Of a stretch of 15,232 nucleotides of DNA, positions 1 to 7,088 are shown piece after piece; the stretch's first letter is position 1; each line of letters begins with the position of its first letter. Both the position numbers and the translations under genes were made by a program. Source of the DNA: an uncultured Streptococcus sp. GTDB taxonomy: Bacteria > Bacillota > Bacilli > Lactobacillales > Streptococcaceae. Below the pieces are notes generated by a model. The model had not been told where the DNA came from, ran no database searches, and saw only the letters and a list, made by a program, of their open reading frames with translations. The DNA lies in assembly GCF_943912555.1 (NCBI RefSeq), contig NZ_CALTUR010000033.1, positions 1 to 15,232 on the forward strand, written 5' to 3'.

Positions 1-46
1 TCATGATAGAAATGTTCGAATTATTCCTTTTATTTATAAATACTGT

Positions 47-1669
47 TTAAGTTAACTTTAATTTGATTCGTAAGCGATCTGCTTGGGCTTTTCCAATCAC
101 CTTATCCAACAAATGGGTACGAAGACTCATGACTCCGTAAACTCCTCCACCCATGGCACCGACAAGGGCTACATAAAGAAAACTCCACAAACGTCCACTT
201 GGTTGGAAGACAAATCCCAGTATCCACTGTATGGCACCTACACTGATGAACATAACAAGTGTTAACAAACTGATTAAAATGGTTCGCTTCAAAATCACCT
301 TGCGCTTAACACCTGTTACCTTACAAATATCCCGATACATCAAGACATTAGGAATAATGAGACCGATGGTTGTTGAAATCAAAGGCCCGTAACTGTGGAA
401 GAGAGCAATGGTTGGAAGTTGCAAGACCAGCTTGGCAATAGAACCATAGATAAAATAGAGAACTGCCTTGCGATTTCGGAACATGGCTTGAAGCATTGGA
501 GACAAGACCATGTACAAGCCTAAAATAGTAGACTGCAAAACTGCAAAGACAAACAAGCCCATGGCCAAACTATCTGGCTTGCCATAGAAGACTGTATAAA
601 GAGGTTCTCCTACCATGACTACTCCAACCGTTGCTGGCAGTAGGAATAAGAAAAGCATGGTAATGCTGTCTTGAACTAAGCGAGAAGCTGCCTTCAAGTC
701 CCCCTTGACATAGTTTTCAGTCAAGAGTGGCAAGCCTACACTCCCAATTGAAACCCCAACAGAAATCAAAATCATAGTGATTTTATTAGGATTGGCAGAG
801 AAATAAGAAAACATGACAACCAAGTCTTCATTACTATAATTGGTAAACCAACTCATACTATTGATAAAGGTCATCTGGTCCAGAATCTGGAAAAGCTGGA
901 TGGCAGACCCTGTCAGGATAAAAGGAATGGCTTCCTTAATGGTATCGACCAAGAGACGCTTACTGTTAATCTTATCCCTTGTTTCAAGGACTCTTTTCAG
1001 TAAACCTTCTTTGGCAAGGAAATAAATCAAGACTGCAAAACTGGCTACCATACCGACAAAAGCAGCAAAAGTGGATTGGGTAACCGCTGCCAGATAATCT
1101 CCTGAGCCCATTTTCATAATCATAAAGGTAGCTAAAAGCATCCAGATAACACGAATGACCTGCTCAGCGATTTGGCTCATGGCATAAGGTTTGAGGTTAT
1201 TCATTCCTTGGAAGAAGCCTCGGATAACACTCATAGATGGGAAAATCAAGACCGCCCAAGCCAAGCTCTGCATGATTGGGATCAAGTCTTTGCCCACGCC
1301 AGATAAGTCTGCTAGCCAAGGAGCAAAGACATACAAGATTAAAGCAAAAACCAGACCTAGTCCTGTCATAAAGCCTAAAAAGCTCCGAATCAGGGCAAAG
1401 CTATGCTCCTCTTCTCTCATGGTATTGTACTTGGCCACTTGCTTAGCCACCGCAACCGGAATTCCCGCTGTTGAAACAAGCAGGAACCAGGCATAAATAT
1501 TGTAACCCATGGTAAAGAGACCATTGGCTGTAGCTGCATAAGACCCCATCCAGATATACCAAGGGATGATATAAATGGCACCGAGTAGACGACTGATAAA
1601 GTTACTAGCCGTTAGCCAAGCAGTCCCCCGTAACATCTGAGCCTGCTGGTGATTGTTTTCGTTAGACAT
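47..1669 (-). CDS. murJ: Lipid II flippase family protein (MurJ/YtgP, MOP superfamily)
   Basis: This is a 540-residue, strongly hydrophobic polytopic membrane protein with a short polar N-terminus, and about 14 membrane segments are expected. It closely resembles Bacillus YtgP from memory: the opening MLRGTAWLTASNFISRLLG segment (residues 12-30), the RGFFQG motif (150-155), SQIAEQVIR (165-173) and the PxxFYG-like region in the second half. YtgP homologues are Gram-positive MurJ proteins that flip lipid II across the cytoplasmic membrane for peptidoglycan assembly. Divergent murE next door supports that role over a capsule or teichoic acid flippase. The start is set by GAGG five bases upstream of ATG. 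It has its own promoter overlapping that of murE. No terminator is visible in the 46 bases downstream. The family is secure; lipid II as substrate is inferred from homologues, and automatic annotation would often say only 'polysaccharide biosynthesis protein'. Confidence 0.88.
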   Translation of the reverse strand: MSNENNHQQAQMLRGTAWLTASNFISRLLGAIYIIPWYIWMGSYAATANGLFTMGYNIYAWFLLVSTAGIPVAVAKQVAKYNTMREEEHSFALIRSFLGFMTGLGLVFALILYVFAPWLADLSGVGKDLIPIMQSLAWAVLIFPSMSVIRGFFQGMNNLKPYAMSQIAEQVIRVIWMLLATFMIMKMGSGDYLAAVTQSTFAAFVGMVASFAVLIYFLAKEGLLKRVLETRDKINSKRLLVDTIKEAIPFILTGSAIQLFQILDQMTFINSMSWFTNYSNEDLVVMFSYFSANPNKITMILISVGVSIGSVGLPLLTENYVKGDLKAASRLVQDSITMLFLFLLPATVGVVMVGEPLYTVFYGKPDSLAMGLFVFAVLQSTILGLYMVLSPMLQAMFRNRKAVLYFIYGSIAKLVLQLPTIALFHSYGPLISTTIGLIIPNVLMYRDICKVTGVKRKVILKRTILISLLTLVMFISVGAIQWILGFVFQPSGRLWSFLYVALVGAMGGGVYGVMSLRTHLLDKVIGKAQADRLRIKLKLT

Positions 1670-1717
1670 AGATTCCTCATTTAATTTTAATAACTAGGAA
1701 AAAATTCCTCATCTTCC

Positions 1718-1746
1718 ATTATAAACTTTTCCTTGTTACTTGTAAA
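1718..1746 (-). promoter_or_regulatory. Promoter of murJ/ytgP
   Basis: Read on the - strand, TTTACA (1741-1746) is followed after 17 bp by a perfect TATAAT (1718-1723). The predicted start near 1711 gives a leader of about 42 nt, which contains the GAGG ribosome site. The -35 box lies on top of the murE -35 box. Confidence 0.75.
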
Positions 1747-1768
1747 ATTCAGACTTGAAGTTTATAAT
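1740..1768 (+). promoter_or_regulatory. Promoter of murE, predicted to give a leaderless mRNA
   Basis: TTGTAA (1740-1745), 17 bp, and a perfect TATAAT (1763-1768) lie immediately before murE. Only seven bases separate the -10 box from the ATG at 1776, so transcription should begin at or within a base or two of the start codon. No Shine-Dalgarno sequence is present. Confidence 0.75.
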
Positions 1769-1775
1769 AGAAAGT

Positions 1776-3221
1776 ATGATTAAGATTGAAACCGTATTAG
1801 ATATATTAAAGAAAGATGGCCTTTTTCGTGAAATTATTGACCAAGGTCATTACCACTATAACTACAGCAAAATTGTTTTTGATAGCATTAGTTACGACAG
1901 CCGAAAAGTAAAAGAAGACACTCTTTTTTTTGCAAAAGGTGCTGCCTTTAAGAAGGAATTTTTGATTTCTGCCATCTCTCAAGGCCTCGGTTGGTATGTG
2001 GCTGAAAAGGACTACGAAGTCGGCATCCCTGTCATCATTGTGAACGATATAAAGAAAGCCATGAGTTTGATTGCTATGGAATTCTATGGTAATCCACAAG
2101 AAAAACTTAAAATTCTCGCTTTCACAGGGACAAAAGGAAAGACGACAGCAGCCTACTTTGCTTACAACATCCTATCTCAACGCTACCCAACCGCCCTCTT
2201 ATCGACCATGAATACGACTTTGGATGGCAAGACTTTCTTTAAATCTTCCTTCTCAACACCTGAAAATATTGACCTCTTTGACATGATGGCTCAAGCTGTT
2301 AAGAATGGAAGAACCCATCTCGTAATGGAAGTCTCTAGCCAAGCCTATCTAGTCCATAGAGTCTATGGTCTAACCTTTGATGTGGGAGTTTTCCTCAATA
2401 TCAGCCCAGACCATATCGGCCCGATTGAACACCCTAGCTTTGAAGACTACTTCTACCACAAGCGTCTCTTGATGGAAAATAGCCGAGCAGTCATCATTAA
2501 CAGTGACATGGACCACTTTTCTGTCTTGAAAGAACAAGTAGAAAATCAAGATCATGATTTCTATGGTAGCCAGTCTGATAACCAAATCGAGAATTCCAAA
2601 GCCTTTAGCTTTTCAGCTACTGGTAAACTTGCTGGAGATTATGATATTCAACTGATTGGCCACTTCAACCAAGAAAATGCAGTCGCAGCTGGACTTGCTT
2701 GTCTTCGTCTCGGAGCAAGTCTTGAAGACATCAAAAAAGGAATCGCAGCAACCCGTGTTCCTGGTCGTATGGAAGTCCTGACTCAGAAAAATGGTGCCAA
2801 GGTTTTCATTGACTATGCCCACAATGGGGACAGTCTGAAAAAACTAATAAACGTAGTAGAAACTCATCAAACTGGAAAGATTGCACTGGTGTTAGGTTCT
2901 ACAGGAAATAAGGGAGAAAGTCGTCGTAAGGACTTTGGCCTCCTCCTCAATCAGCACCCTGAGATTCAAGTCTTTCTGACTGCCGATGACCCCAACTATG
3001 AAGATCCAATGGCCATTGCGGATGAAATTAGTAGCTACATCAATCATCCTGTTGAAAAGATTGCGGATCGCCAAAAAGCCATCAAGGCAGCTATGGCTAT
3101 CACAAACCAAGAATTAGATGCTGTCATTATCGCTGGTAAGGGGGCCGATTGCTACCAAATCGTCCAAGGAAAGAAAGAAGCCTATCCAGGAGATGCAGTC
3201 GTCGCAGAAAATTACTTATAA
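1776..3221 (+). CDS. murE: UDP-N-acetylmuramoyl-L-alanyl-D-glutamate--L-lysine ligase
   Basis: MurE adds the third residue, L-lysine in streptococci, to the peptidoglycan stem peptide in the cytoplasm using ATP. The 481-residue product matches the usual pneumococcal MurE length. Visible motifs in order: YDSR (40-43) in the UDP-binding domain; P-loop TGTKGKTT (117-124); EVSSQAY (185-191); NISPDHIG (208-215); HKR with Lys229, the expected carbamylated lysine; VPGRME (328-333); YAHN (347-350); DDPNYEDP (404-411), in place of the DNPR of diaminopimelate enzymes, hence the lysine call; and GKGAD (454-458). The ATG at 1776 is chosen because the in-frame TTG at 1755 lies between the -35 and -10 boxes and could not be transcribed from this promoter. 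The gene is monocistronic and ends in a strong hairpin. Confidence 0.95.
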   Translation: MIKIETVLDILKKDGLFREIIDQGHYHYNYSKIVFDSISYDSRKVKEDTLFFAKGAAFKKEFLISAISQGLGWYVAEKDYEVGIPVIIVNDIKKAMSLIAMEFYGNPQEKLKILAFTGTKGKTTAAYFAYNILSQRYPTALLSTMNTTLDGKTFFKSSFSTPENIDLFDMMAQAVKNGRTHLVMEVSSQAYLVHRVYGLTFDVGVFLNISPDHIGPIEHPSFEDYFYHKRLLMENSRAVIINSDMDHFSVLKEQVENQDHDFYGSQSDNQIENSKAFSFSATGKLAGDYDIQLIGHFNQENAVAAGLACLRLGASLEDIKKGIAATRVPGRMEVLTQKNGAKVFIDYAHNGDSLKKLINVVETHQTGKIALVLGSTGNKGESRRKDFGLLLNQHPEIQVFLTADDPNYEDPMAIADEISSYINHPVEKIADRQKAIKAAMAITNQELDAVIIAGKGADCYQIVQGKKEAYPGDAVVAENYL

Positions 3222-3268
3222 GATAGTAAAAAATCAAGGGAAATGAAACCCTTGATTTTTACTATCTT
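3220..3268. terminator. Bidirectional terminator between murE and csbD-like gene
   Basis: Arms 3220-3240 and 3249-3268 form a stem of about 20 bp with one bulged A and the loop AAATGAAA. T-rich tracts follow on the + side and lie inside the stem on the - side. It starts at the murE stop codon and reaches the stop codon of the convergent gene. Confidence 0.8.
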
Positions 3269-3459
3269 TATTTAAAAGCGTTTTTCAAACCTTCAACGGC
3301 ACCTTCTACAGCACCTTTAGCATCTTCAACTACTTCTTTTGCCTTAGCAACTGTCTTTTCTACAGCGCCTTCTGCTTCAGTCTTGCTATCCCCAGTAACT
3401 TTACCAAATCCTTCTTTGATAGCGCCTGTTGCTTGTTCCAATTTGTTTTCAAGTGACAT
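3268..3459 (-). CDS. CsbD-like general stress protein
   Basis: This is a 63-residue, highly charged Lys/Glu/Ala/Gly protein. It has the CsbD-family pattern [20 protein letters not shown] followed by [11 protein letters not shown] (to about residue 31), then an Ala/Glu/Lys-rich tail of repeated [14 protein letters not shown] type. CsbD proteins are small, abundant stress-response proteins of unknown biochemical function, SigB-controlled in Bacillus; streptococci lack SigB. The ATG at 3459 follows AAAGGAGA at seven bases. Upstream in-frame sequence is promoter, not coding. A cre-like operator overlaps the predicted transcription start, so carbon catabolite control is plausible. Transcription could also read in from the DUF1803 gene, since no clear terminator separates them. 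Confidence 0.8.
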   Translation of the reverse strand: MSLENKLEQATGAIKEGFGKVTGDSKTEAEGAVEKTVAKAKEVVEDAKGAVEGAVEGLKNAFK

Positions 3460-3491
3460 ATGATTGTCTCCTTTGGTTTTATTCCGATATG

Positions 3492-3505
3492 TGTTACCGG
3501 TTACA
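3492..3505 (-). promoter_or_regulatory. Candidate cre (CcpA) site at the csbD-like promoter
   Basis: On the - strand the sequence TGTAACCGGTAACA fits the Gram-positive cre consensus TGWAANCGNTNWCA at every position. It lies directly downstream of the likely -10 region (TAAACT at 3509-3514 or TATAAA at 3511-3516), around the expected +1. Binding there would normally repress. Confidence 0.6.
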
Positions 3506-3508
3506 TAT

Positions 3509-3537
3509 AGTTTATACCGAATACTAAGAAAAATCAA
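3509..3537 (-). promoter_or_regulatory. Probable promoter of csbD-like gene
   Basis: TTGATT (3532-3537), 17 bp, TAAACT (3509-3514). An overlapping TATAAA (3511-3516) has a spacer of only 15 bp from the same -35. The exact -10 is uncertain. Confidence 0.45.
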
Positions 3538-3560
3538 ACAATGTGCTCAGAAACAAAATT

Positions 3561-4211
3561 TCACGCTAAGTAGAAAATTAATCTCTCCTTATCAAAATCA
3601 ACAGCCAACTCATACTTCCCATCTTCATTTTGGACAATATAGCCTAGAACGACTAAACTGTCTACAAAGATATCACGGCGTTTCTGCATGAGTTGGTCTT
3701 TTTTGAGAAATTTCAACAAAAAAGTCGTCATATATTTGAGAGCGTACTCAGGATTAACATCTCCCAAAATGTCATAGAGTTCCTGCTGTTTTTCTGTCAA
3801 AGGATACTGTTGTTTGACCTTGTAAAAATAATTGGACAGGGTCATTTTTGTTCGTGCAAAGTCCGTCTTTTCAACTAAAATAGCGGCATTGGTTTGATTG
3901 CGTAATTCTGTCTCAAACCTCTGCTCTAACAAGGCTTGATAGACCGGACTAGCTTCGCTGACAAAAATCTCTTGATCCAGTTCAAGACTATCAAGTGACT
4001 CCAGCATGGGAAGATTAAGGTAATAGCGCTTATTTTCCCGACGAATCAAGCCTGCCTTTATATACTCTTCCATGAGTTTATCAACTGCTACATCTGGAAA
4101 TTGAGTCTTGATTTCCCGTAGAATCACATCATCATGCTGGTCCAGATAGCGAATCAATTCTCCAAAAAATGGCTGTCTCGTCAAACGAGAGGGATTAAAA
4201 ATCTGAATCAT
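3561..4211 (-). CDS. DUF1803-type protein, function unknown
   Basis: This 216-residue protein has no signal peptide or membrane segment, so it is cytoplasmic. I match it by memory to a streptococcal family annotated DUF1803. The N-terminal 70 residues alternate short helices with a basic RRENKRYYLN hairpin (about 57-66), which looks like a winged-helix fold. The region about residues 100-190 is helical and rich in Lys, Gln and Tyr. I cannot assign a function. Its ATG at 4211 lies inside the upstream hydrolase gene (17-base overlap) behind AAAGGAAT, so the two are probably translationally coupled and co-transcribed. The same context is expected in other mitis-group genomes. A DNA-binding role is only a guess from the N-terminal shape. 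Confidence 0.7.
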   Translation of the reverse strand: MIQIFNPSRLTRQPFFGELIRYLDQHDDVILREIKTQFPDVAVDKLMEEYIKAGLIRRENKRYYLNLPMLESLDSLELDQEIFVSEASPVYQALLEQRFETELRNQTNAAILVEKTDFARTKMTLSNYFYKVKQQYPLTEKQQELYDILGDVNPEYALKYMTTFLLKFLKKDQLMQKRRDIFVDSLVVLGYIVQNEDGKYELAVDFDKERLIFYLA

Positions 4212-4707
4212 GAAGATTCCTTTCTTTACATTCTAACAGAGGCGATGCTGACAACTGACTAGGATTGGTCCCAGCTTGGTTTAGAGGGACAGGCAAACCT
4301 AGTTCTCTATAATACTCCCTCCAAAAACCACTAATCTTCTGCTCACCATCTCCAAATTTCATAGGAATAGTTTCAAAAATCGGTAGGACTTCTGCAATAT
4401 ACTGGGAACAATAAAAACCAGCTCCATCTGGATAGAAAGAAGCATTGTAGGGAGCTCCAAGATGCTTACAAGCTCTTTCCTTCACCGACTGGATATCCAT
4501 TTCTGGGTAAACATAGAGGTCGTACAAGTGATTGGACTCAAAGAAGTCTGCTGGTTCCTGACAGATAACACCCGCCTTTCCACTAGCATGGTAAATCATC
4601 CCATCCAAATAAATGGCAACATGGCTATAGTTGCCTGTTGAAGTCTGGATGGCCTGTCCCATATCCGATTCATCTCTTACAAAAATCAAATCGCCATTTA
4701 CTAACAT
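4195..4707 (-). CDS. YiiX/YebB-like permuted NlpC/P60 cysteine hydrolase
   Basis: This 170-residue protein has the layout of the permuted papain-like NlpC/P60 group (YiiX/YebB type). GDLIFV (5-10) is followed by GNYSHVAIYL with the likely catalytic His29, then IYHASGKAG (38-46), LGAPYNASF (83-91) and GFYCSQYI with the likely nucleophile Cys100. Permuted members place His before Cys, as here. Family members are thought to cleave amide or ester bonds in peptides or lipids; the substrate is unknown. There is no signal peptide, so it probably acts inside the cell. The start follows AGGAG at six bases. A terminator hairpin ends 13 bases before the start codon, and the gene overlaps the DUF1803 gene by 17 bases at its 3' end. 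Confidence 0.75.
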   Translation of the reverse strand: MLVNGDLIFVRDESDMGQAIQTSTGNYSHVAIYLDGMIYHASGKAGVICQEPADFFESNHLYDLYVYPEMDIQSVKERACKHLGAPYNASFYPDGAGFYCSQYIAEVLPIFETIPMKFGDGEQKISGFWREYYRELGLPVPLNQAGTNPSQLSASPLLECKERNLHDSDF

Positions 4708-4720
4708 GCTTCACTCCTAG

Positions 4721-4744
4721 AAAAAAAGGAGCCGAAACTCCTTT
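4721..4744 (-). terminator. Intrinsic terminator after ppaC, abutting the next gene
   Basis: On the - strand AAAGGAG, loop TTTCGG, CTCCTTT forms a stem (4738-4744 with 4725-4731), followed by a T run to 4721. The ribosome site and ATG of the hydrolase gene begin within 13 bases, so downstream expression probably depends on read-through. Confidence 0.8.
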
Positions 4745-4793
4745 CGATATAAGGCAAACTAGCCTTTCCTAATTTGAATTAACACTCAAAAGC

Positions 4794-5729
4794 TTAAGCA
4801 TTAAAGCTTTCAGTCAATTGAGGTACCACTTGTTTCTTACGTGAAACAGCACCAGCAAGGAAAGCGTGGTTATTTTCAAGTTTGAAGTTGAAGGCTGCTT
4901 CGACCTTGTCCATGTTAGCACCAAGTGCTAGGATTTCTGAGTTTGAATTGACGATATCTGTAATCATCAAGACAAAGTCAGAGTAGCCGTTTGCCGCGTT
5001 AGCAGATTGCATTGCAGCTTCGATTTCTGCTTGGCGTTCCAAAACTTCAGCGATATCAACTGTATTTACTTGGGCAACACGAACATTATTTCCGTTCAAT
5101 TCAAAAGTCTTAGCATCAATGTCAATCAATTCTTCAGCTGATTTGCTGGCCAAGTTTGTACCAGCTTTTAACATAGCTAAACCATATTCTTCCAAGTTCA
5201 CACCAGCTAATTCAGCCAATTCAGGAGCAATGACTGTATCTGTTGGGTGTGTTGTTGGTGATTTCAAAAGAAGGGTATCTGAAATCAAGCCAGAAAGCAT
5301 CAAACCAGCCAATTCTTTAGGGACAGCTACATCATGTTCTTTGAACATACGGTAAACGATTGAAGAAGCTGATCCAACTGGTTCCAAACGCATGTAAAGT
5401 GGGCTTGCAGTTTCAAAGTTAGCCACACGGTGGTGGTCTACAACACCATAAACTTCTACTTCAGCGATATCTGATACAGATTGTTGGAATTCATTGTGGT
5501 CAGTCAAGATAACTTGCTCTGCACCTTCTGCTTTGACAGAAGTGATGACACGCGGTGCTTCCACACCAAAATAGTTCAAGACAAAGGCTGTTTCTTCATT
5601 TGGAGTTCCAAGGGCAACAGCTTCCGTATCTAAACCGTAAGCTTCTTTTGCAAGGTAGGCAAAGGCTACAGATGACCCAATGGCATCTGAGTCTGGATTT
5701 TGGTGACCAAATACTAGAATCTTAGACAT
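4794..5729 (-). CDS. ppaC: Manganese-dependent inorganic pyrophosphatase (family II)
   Basis: Family II pyrophosphatase hydrolyses PPi to two phosphates in the cytoplasm, pulling biosynthetic reactions forward. The length, 311 residues, is typical. The DHH-superfamily motifs are complete: GHQNPDSDA gives His9, Asp13 and Asp15; TDHNEF gives Asp77; DHH lies at 98-100; SGLISDT gives Asp151 (metal ligands); and SRKKQ (296-300) gives Arg297 and Lys298 for substrate binding. The ATG follows GAGG at seven bases. It has a strong extended -10 promoter and a terminator directly after the gene. Streptococci rely on this enzyme rather than a family I pyrophosphatase, so it is probably essential. Confidence 0.96.
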   Translation of the reverse strand: MSKILVFGHQNPDSDAIGSSVAFAYLAKEAYGLDTEAVALGTPNEETAFVLNYFGVEAPRVITSVKAEGAEQVILTDHNEFQQSVSDIAEVEVYGVVDHHRVANFETASPLYMRLEPVGSASSIVYRMFKEHDVAVPKELAGLMLSGLISDTLLLKSPTTHPTDTVIAPELAELAGVNLEEYGLAMLKAGTNLASKSAEELIDIDAKTFELNGNNVRVAQVNTVDIAEVLERQAEIEAAMQSANAANGYSDFVLMITDIVNSNSEILALGANMDKVEAAFNFKLENNHAFLAGAVSRKKQVVPQLTESFNA

Positions 5730-5758
5730 GATAATACCTCATTTTGTTTATTCTCTTT

Positions 5759-5787
5759 ATTGTAGCATTTTTTTCGCTTTTTGACAA
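5759..5787 (-). promoter_or_regulatory. Promoter of ppaC (extended -10)
   Basis: TTGTCA (5782-5787), 17 bp, TACAAT (5759-5764), with TGC immediately before the -10 box. The predicted leader is about 20-25 nt and carries the GAGG site. Confidence 0.8.
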
Positions 5788-5793
5788 AAGTAA

Positions 5794-5813
5794 GAGGAGT
5801 CAAAGGACTCCTC
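5794..5813 (-). terminator. Terminator-like hairpin between GIY-YIG gene/BOX and ppaC
   Basis: A perfect 8-bp stem GAGGAGTC/GACTCCTC with a 4-base loop. On the - strand it is followed by TTACTTTTG, an interrupted U tract, so termination is probably moderate. It ends the operon that includes the GIY-YIG gene and sits next to the ppaC -35 box. Confidence 0.6.
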
Positions 5814-5832
5814 ACGATTCTTCAAAATAACT

Positions 5833-6034
5833 GATACTCTTCGAAAATCTCTTCAAACTACGTCAGCTTCGCCTTGCCGTAGGTATGGGTACTGACTTCG
5901 TCAGTTCTATCCACAACCTCAAAACAGTGTTTTTGAGCTGACTTCGTCAGTCTTATCTACAACCTCAAAGCAGTGCTTTGAGCAACCTACGGCTAGCTTC
6001 CTAGTTTCCTCTTTAACTTTCATCGAGTATGAGT
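5833..6034. repeat. BOX element, modules A-B-B-C
   Basis: The A module (about 5833-5884) holds the conserved core CGTCAG..TCGCCTTGCCGTA used in BOX typing. Two B modules follow (about 5885-5936 and 5937-5981), each with CTGACTTCGTCAG and ACAACCTCAAA.CAGTG. The C module (about 5982-6034) has GCAACCTACGGCTAGCTTCC and ends in GAGTAT, the inverse of ATACTC at the A end. BOX elements are short non-coding repeats of pneumococcus and relatives, thought to be mobilised in trans, and they fold strongly as RNA. The C module overlaps the 3' end of the neighbouring gene. Confidence 0.92.
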
Positions 6035-6297
6035 AAATTTCTATCTTGATTTTCAGATAAAAATCTTTCCTTCTGTGGCCTCTTCTTACGCTTGAGAAGG
6101 GCTTCAGCCGACATGGCTTCTTCCTTACTGGCAAAACCTTGAGCATAGATAAGTTTGACTGGCAAGCGTGCTCGTGTGTATTTGGCTCCCTTCCCACTAT
6201 TATGGACAGCAAGGCGTCTTCTCACATCAGTCGTATAGCCCGTATAGTAGGATCCATCACGACACTCTAGCACATACATATAAGCCTTATAATCCAT
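6013..6297 (-). CDS. GIY-YIG domain protein (YazA-like)
   Basis: This 94-residue single-domain protein of the UPF0213/YazA group has YMYVL (6-10) and YYTGYT (17-22) as the GIY and YIG strands, then Arg27, [10 protein letters not shown] (32-41) and Glu65 within [19 protein letters not shown]. These are the core catalytic residues of GIY-YIG nucleases. The small stand-alone members have no firmly established substrate. The ATG at 6297 lies inside the end of the methyltransferase gene (11-base overlap) with no strong ribosome site, so translation is probably coupled. The same gene pair (yabB-yazA) occurs in Bacillus. The last six residues (LILDES) and the stop codon come from the BOX C module, so the native C-terminus was probably replaced. 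Confidence 0.85.
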   Translation of the reverse strand: MDYKAYMYVLECRDGSYYTGYTTDVRRRLAVHNSGKGAKYTRARLPVKLIYAQGFASKEEAMSAEALLKRKKRPQKERFLSENQDRNLLILDES

Positions 6298-7036
6298 AAT
6301 AAATCTCTTCAAGTTCAGGCGTATAAGAGCCATCATCATTGTGTACAATGAGAGGTGGCAAGACCTTAAAACCGCTTGTTGAACCATCCTTGATAGCCTC
6401 AATCAAGAGCATATTAGCTTCCTTTTCCTTTTTGGGATAGACAAATTGCAGACGCTTAGGTGCTAAATTATGTCGTTGCAAGCTGTCCAAGATATCTAAA
6501 AGTCGATCAGGACGATGAACCATGGCCAAACGCCCATTAGACTTGAGAATACTCTGAGCACTACGACAGATTTCTTCCAAATTGGTCGTGATTTCATGGC
6601 GCGCCAAGAGATAATGTTCACTCTCATTCAGATTAGAATGAGGGTCCACCTTGAAATAGGGCGGATTACACAAAATCATATCCACCTTACTTCCCTGTAT
6701 ACGAGAAGGCATATTTTTCAAATCATCACAGATGACTTCCATCTGCTCTTCCAAAGAATTCAAACGGACAGAGCGTTCAGCCATATCCGCCAAACGCTCC
6801 TGAATCTCAACAGCCAAAATCTGTGCCTGGGTACGAGTGCTGGCAAAAAGCCCTACTGCTCCATTCCCAGCACAGAAATCCACAATCAATCCCTTCTTAG
6901 GGAAACGTGGAAAGCGTGACAAGAGAACACTATCCACCGAATAGCTAAAAACCTCTCTATTTTGAATGATTTTAATATCTGTCGAAAAGAGCTGGTTAAT
7001 ACGCTCTCCTGATTTTAATAATTGTTCTTCTTCCAT
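6287..7036 (-). CDS. tRNA1(Val) adenine-N6 methyltransferase-like protein (TrmN6/YabB family)
   Basis: This 249-residue class I S-adenosylmethionine-dependent methyltransferase has the SAM loop [10 protein letters not shown] (53-62), an acidic strand end at Glu77 and the N6-adenine motif NPPY (124-127). The N-terminal [10 protein letters not shown] and the overall shape fit the TrmN6/YfiC/YabB group, which methylates A37 of tRNA1(Val) in E. coli. I have not verified the substrate in streptococci. The start ATG has no Shine-Dalgarno sequence; a perfect extended -10 lies six bases before it, so a leaderless mRNA is predicted. It overlaps the GIY-YIG gene. No terminator is visible between it and cvfD, so some transcripts may also arrive from upstream with a leader. 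Confidence 0.85.
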   Translation of the reverse strand: MEEEQLLKSGERINQLFSTDIKIIQNREVFSYSVDSVLLSRFPRFPKKGLIVDFCAGNGAVGLFASTRTQAQILAVEIQERLADMAERSVRLNSLEEQMEVICDDLKNMPSRIQGSKVDMILCNPPYFKVDPHSNLNESEHYLLARHEITTNLEEICRSAQSILKSNGRLAMVHRPDRLLDILDSLQRHNLAPKRLQFVYPKKEKEANMLLIEAIKDGSTSGFKVLPPLIVHNDDGSYTPELEEIYYGL

Positions 7037-7042
7037 GGTCTT

Positions 7043-7071
7043 ATTATAGCAAATTTATATTAACATTACAA
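7043..7071 (-). promoter_or_regulatory. Promoter of the methyltransferase gene, predicted leaderless
   Basis: TTGTAA (7066-7071), 17 bp, TATAAT (7043-7048), with TGC directly upstream of the -10 box. Only six bases separate it from the ATG at 7036, so +1 should fall on or next to the A of the start codon. Confidence 0.78.
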
Positions 7072-7088
7072 AAGATAGAGATTTCTAA

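Noticed and set aside
1..46. Terminator after murJ/ytgP
   Set aside because: Only AT-rich sequence with no stable hairpin is visible; the terminator may lie outside the window.
1672..1712. Repeated ATTCCTCAT (1672-1680 and 1704-1712) with an AGGAAAAAATTCCT palindrome between
   Set aside because: The inner copy is at the predicted +1 and the other is the ribosome site; chance similarity of purine-rich sites is enough to explain it.
1755..1775. Upstream in-frame TTG that would lengthen MurE by seven residues
   Set aside because: It lies between the -35 and -10 boxes and has no ribosome site; the ATG at 1776 gives the normal 481-residue protein.
3514..3523. Possible competence (ComX) box near TACGAATA
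   Set aside because: The sequence is TACCGAATA, with an extra base, and on the strand away from the csbD-like gene.
6298..6402. Longer start for the GIY-YIG protein
   Set aside because: The extra 35 residues are the methyltransferase gene read in another frame and do not resemble the family.
6515..6919. 134-codon open frame on the + strand
   Set aside because: It is the antisense of the well-supported methyltransferase gene, with no ribosome site or recognisable domain.
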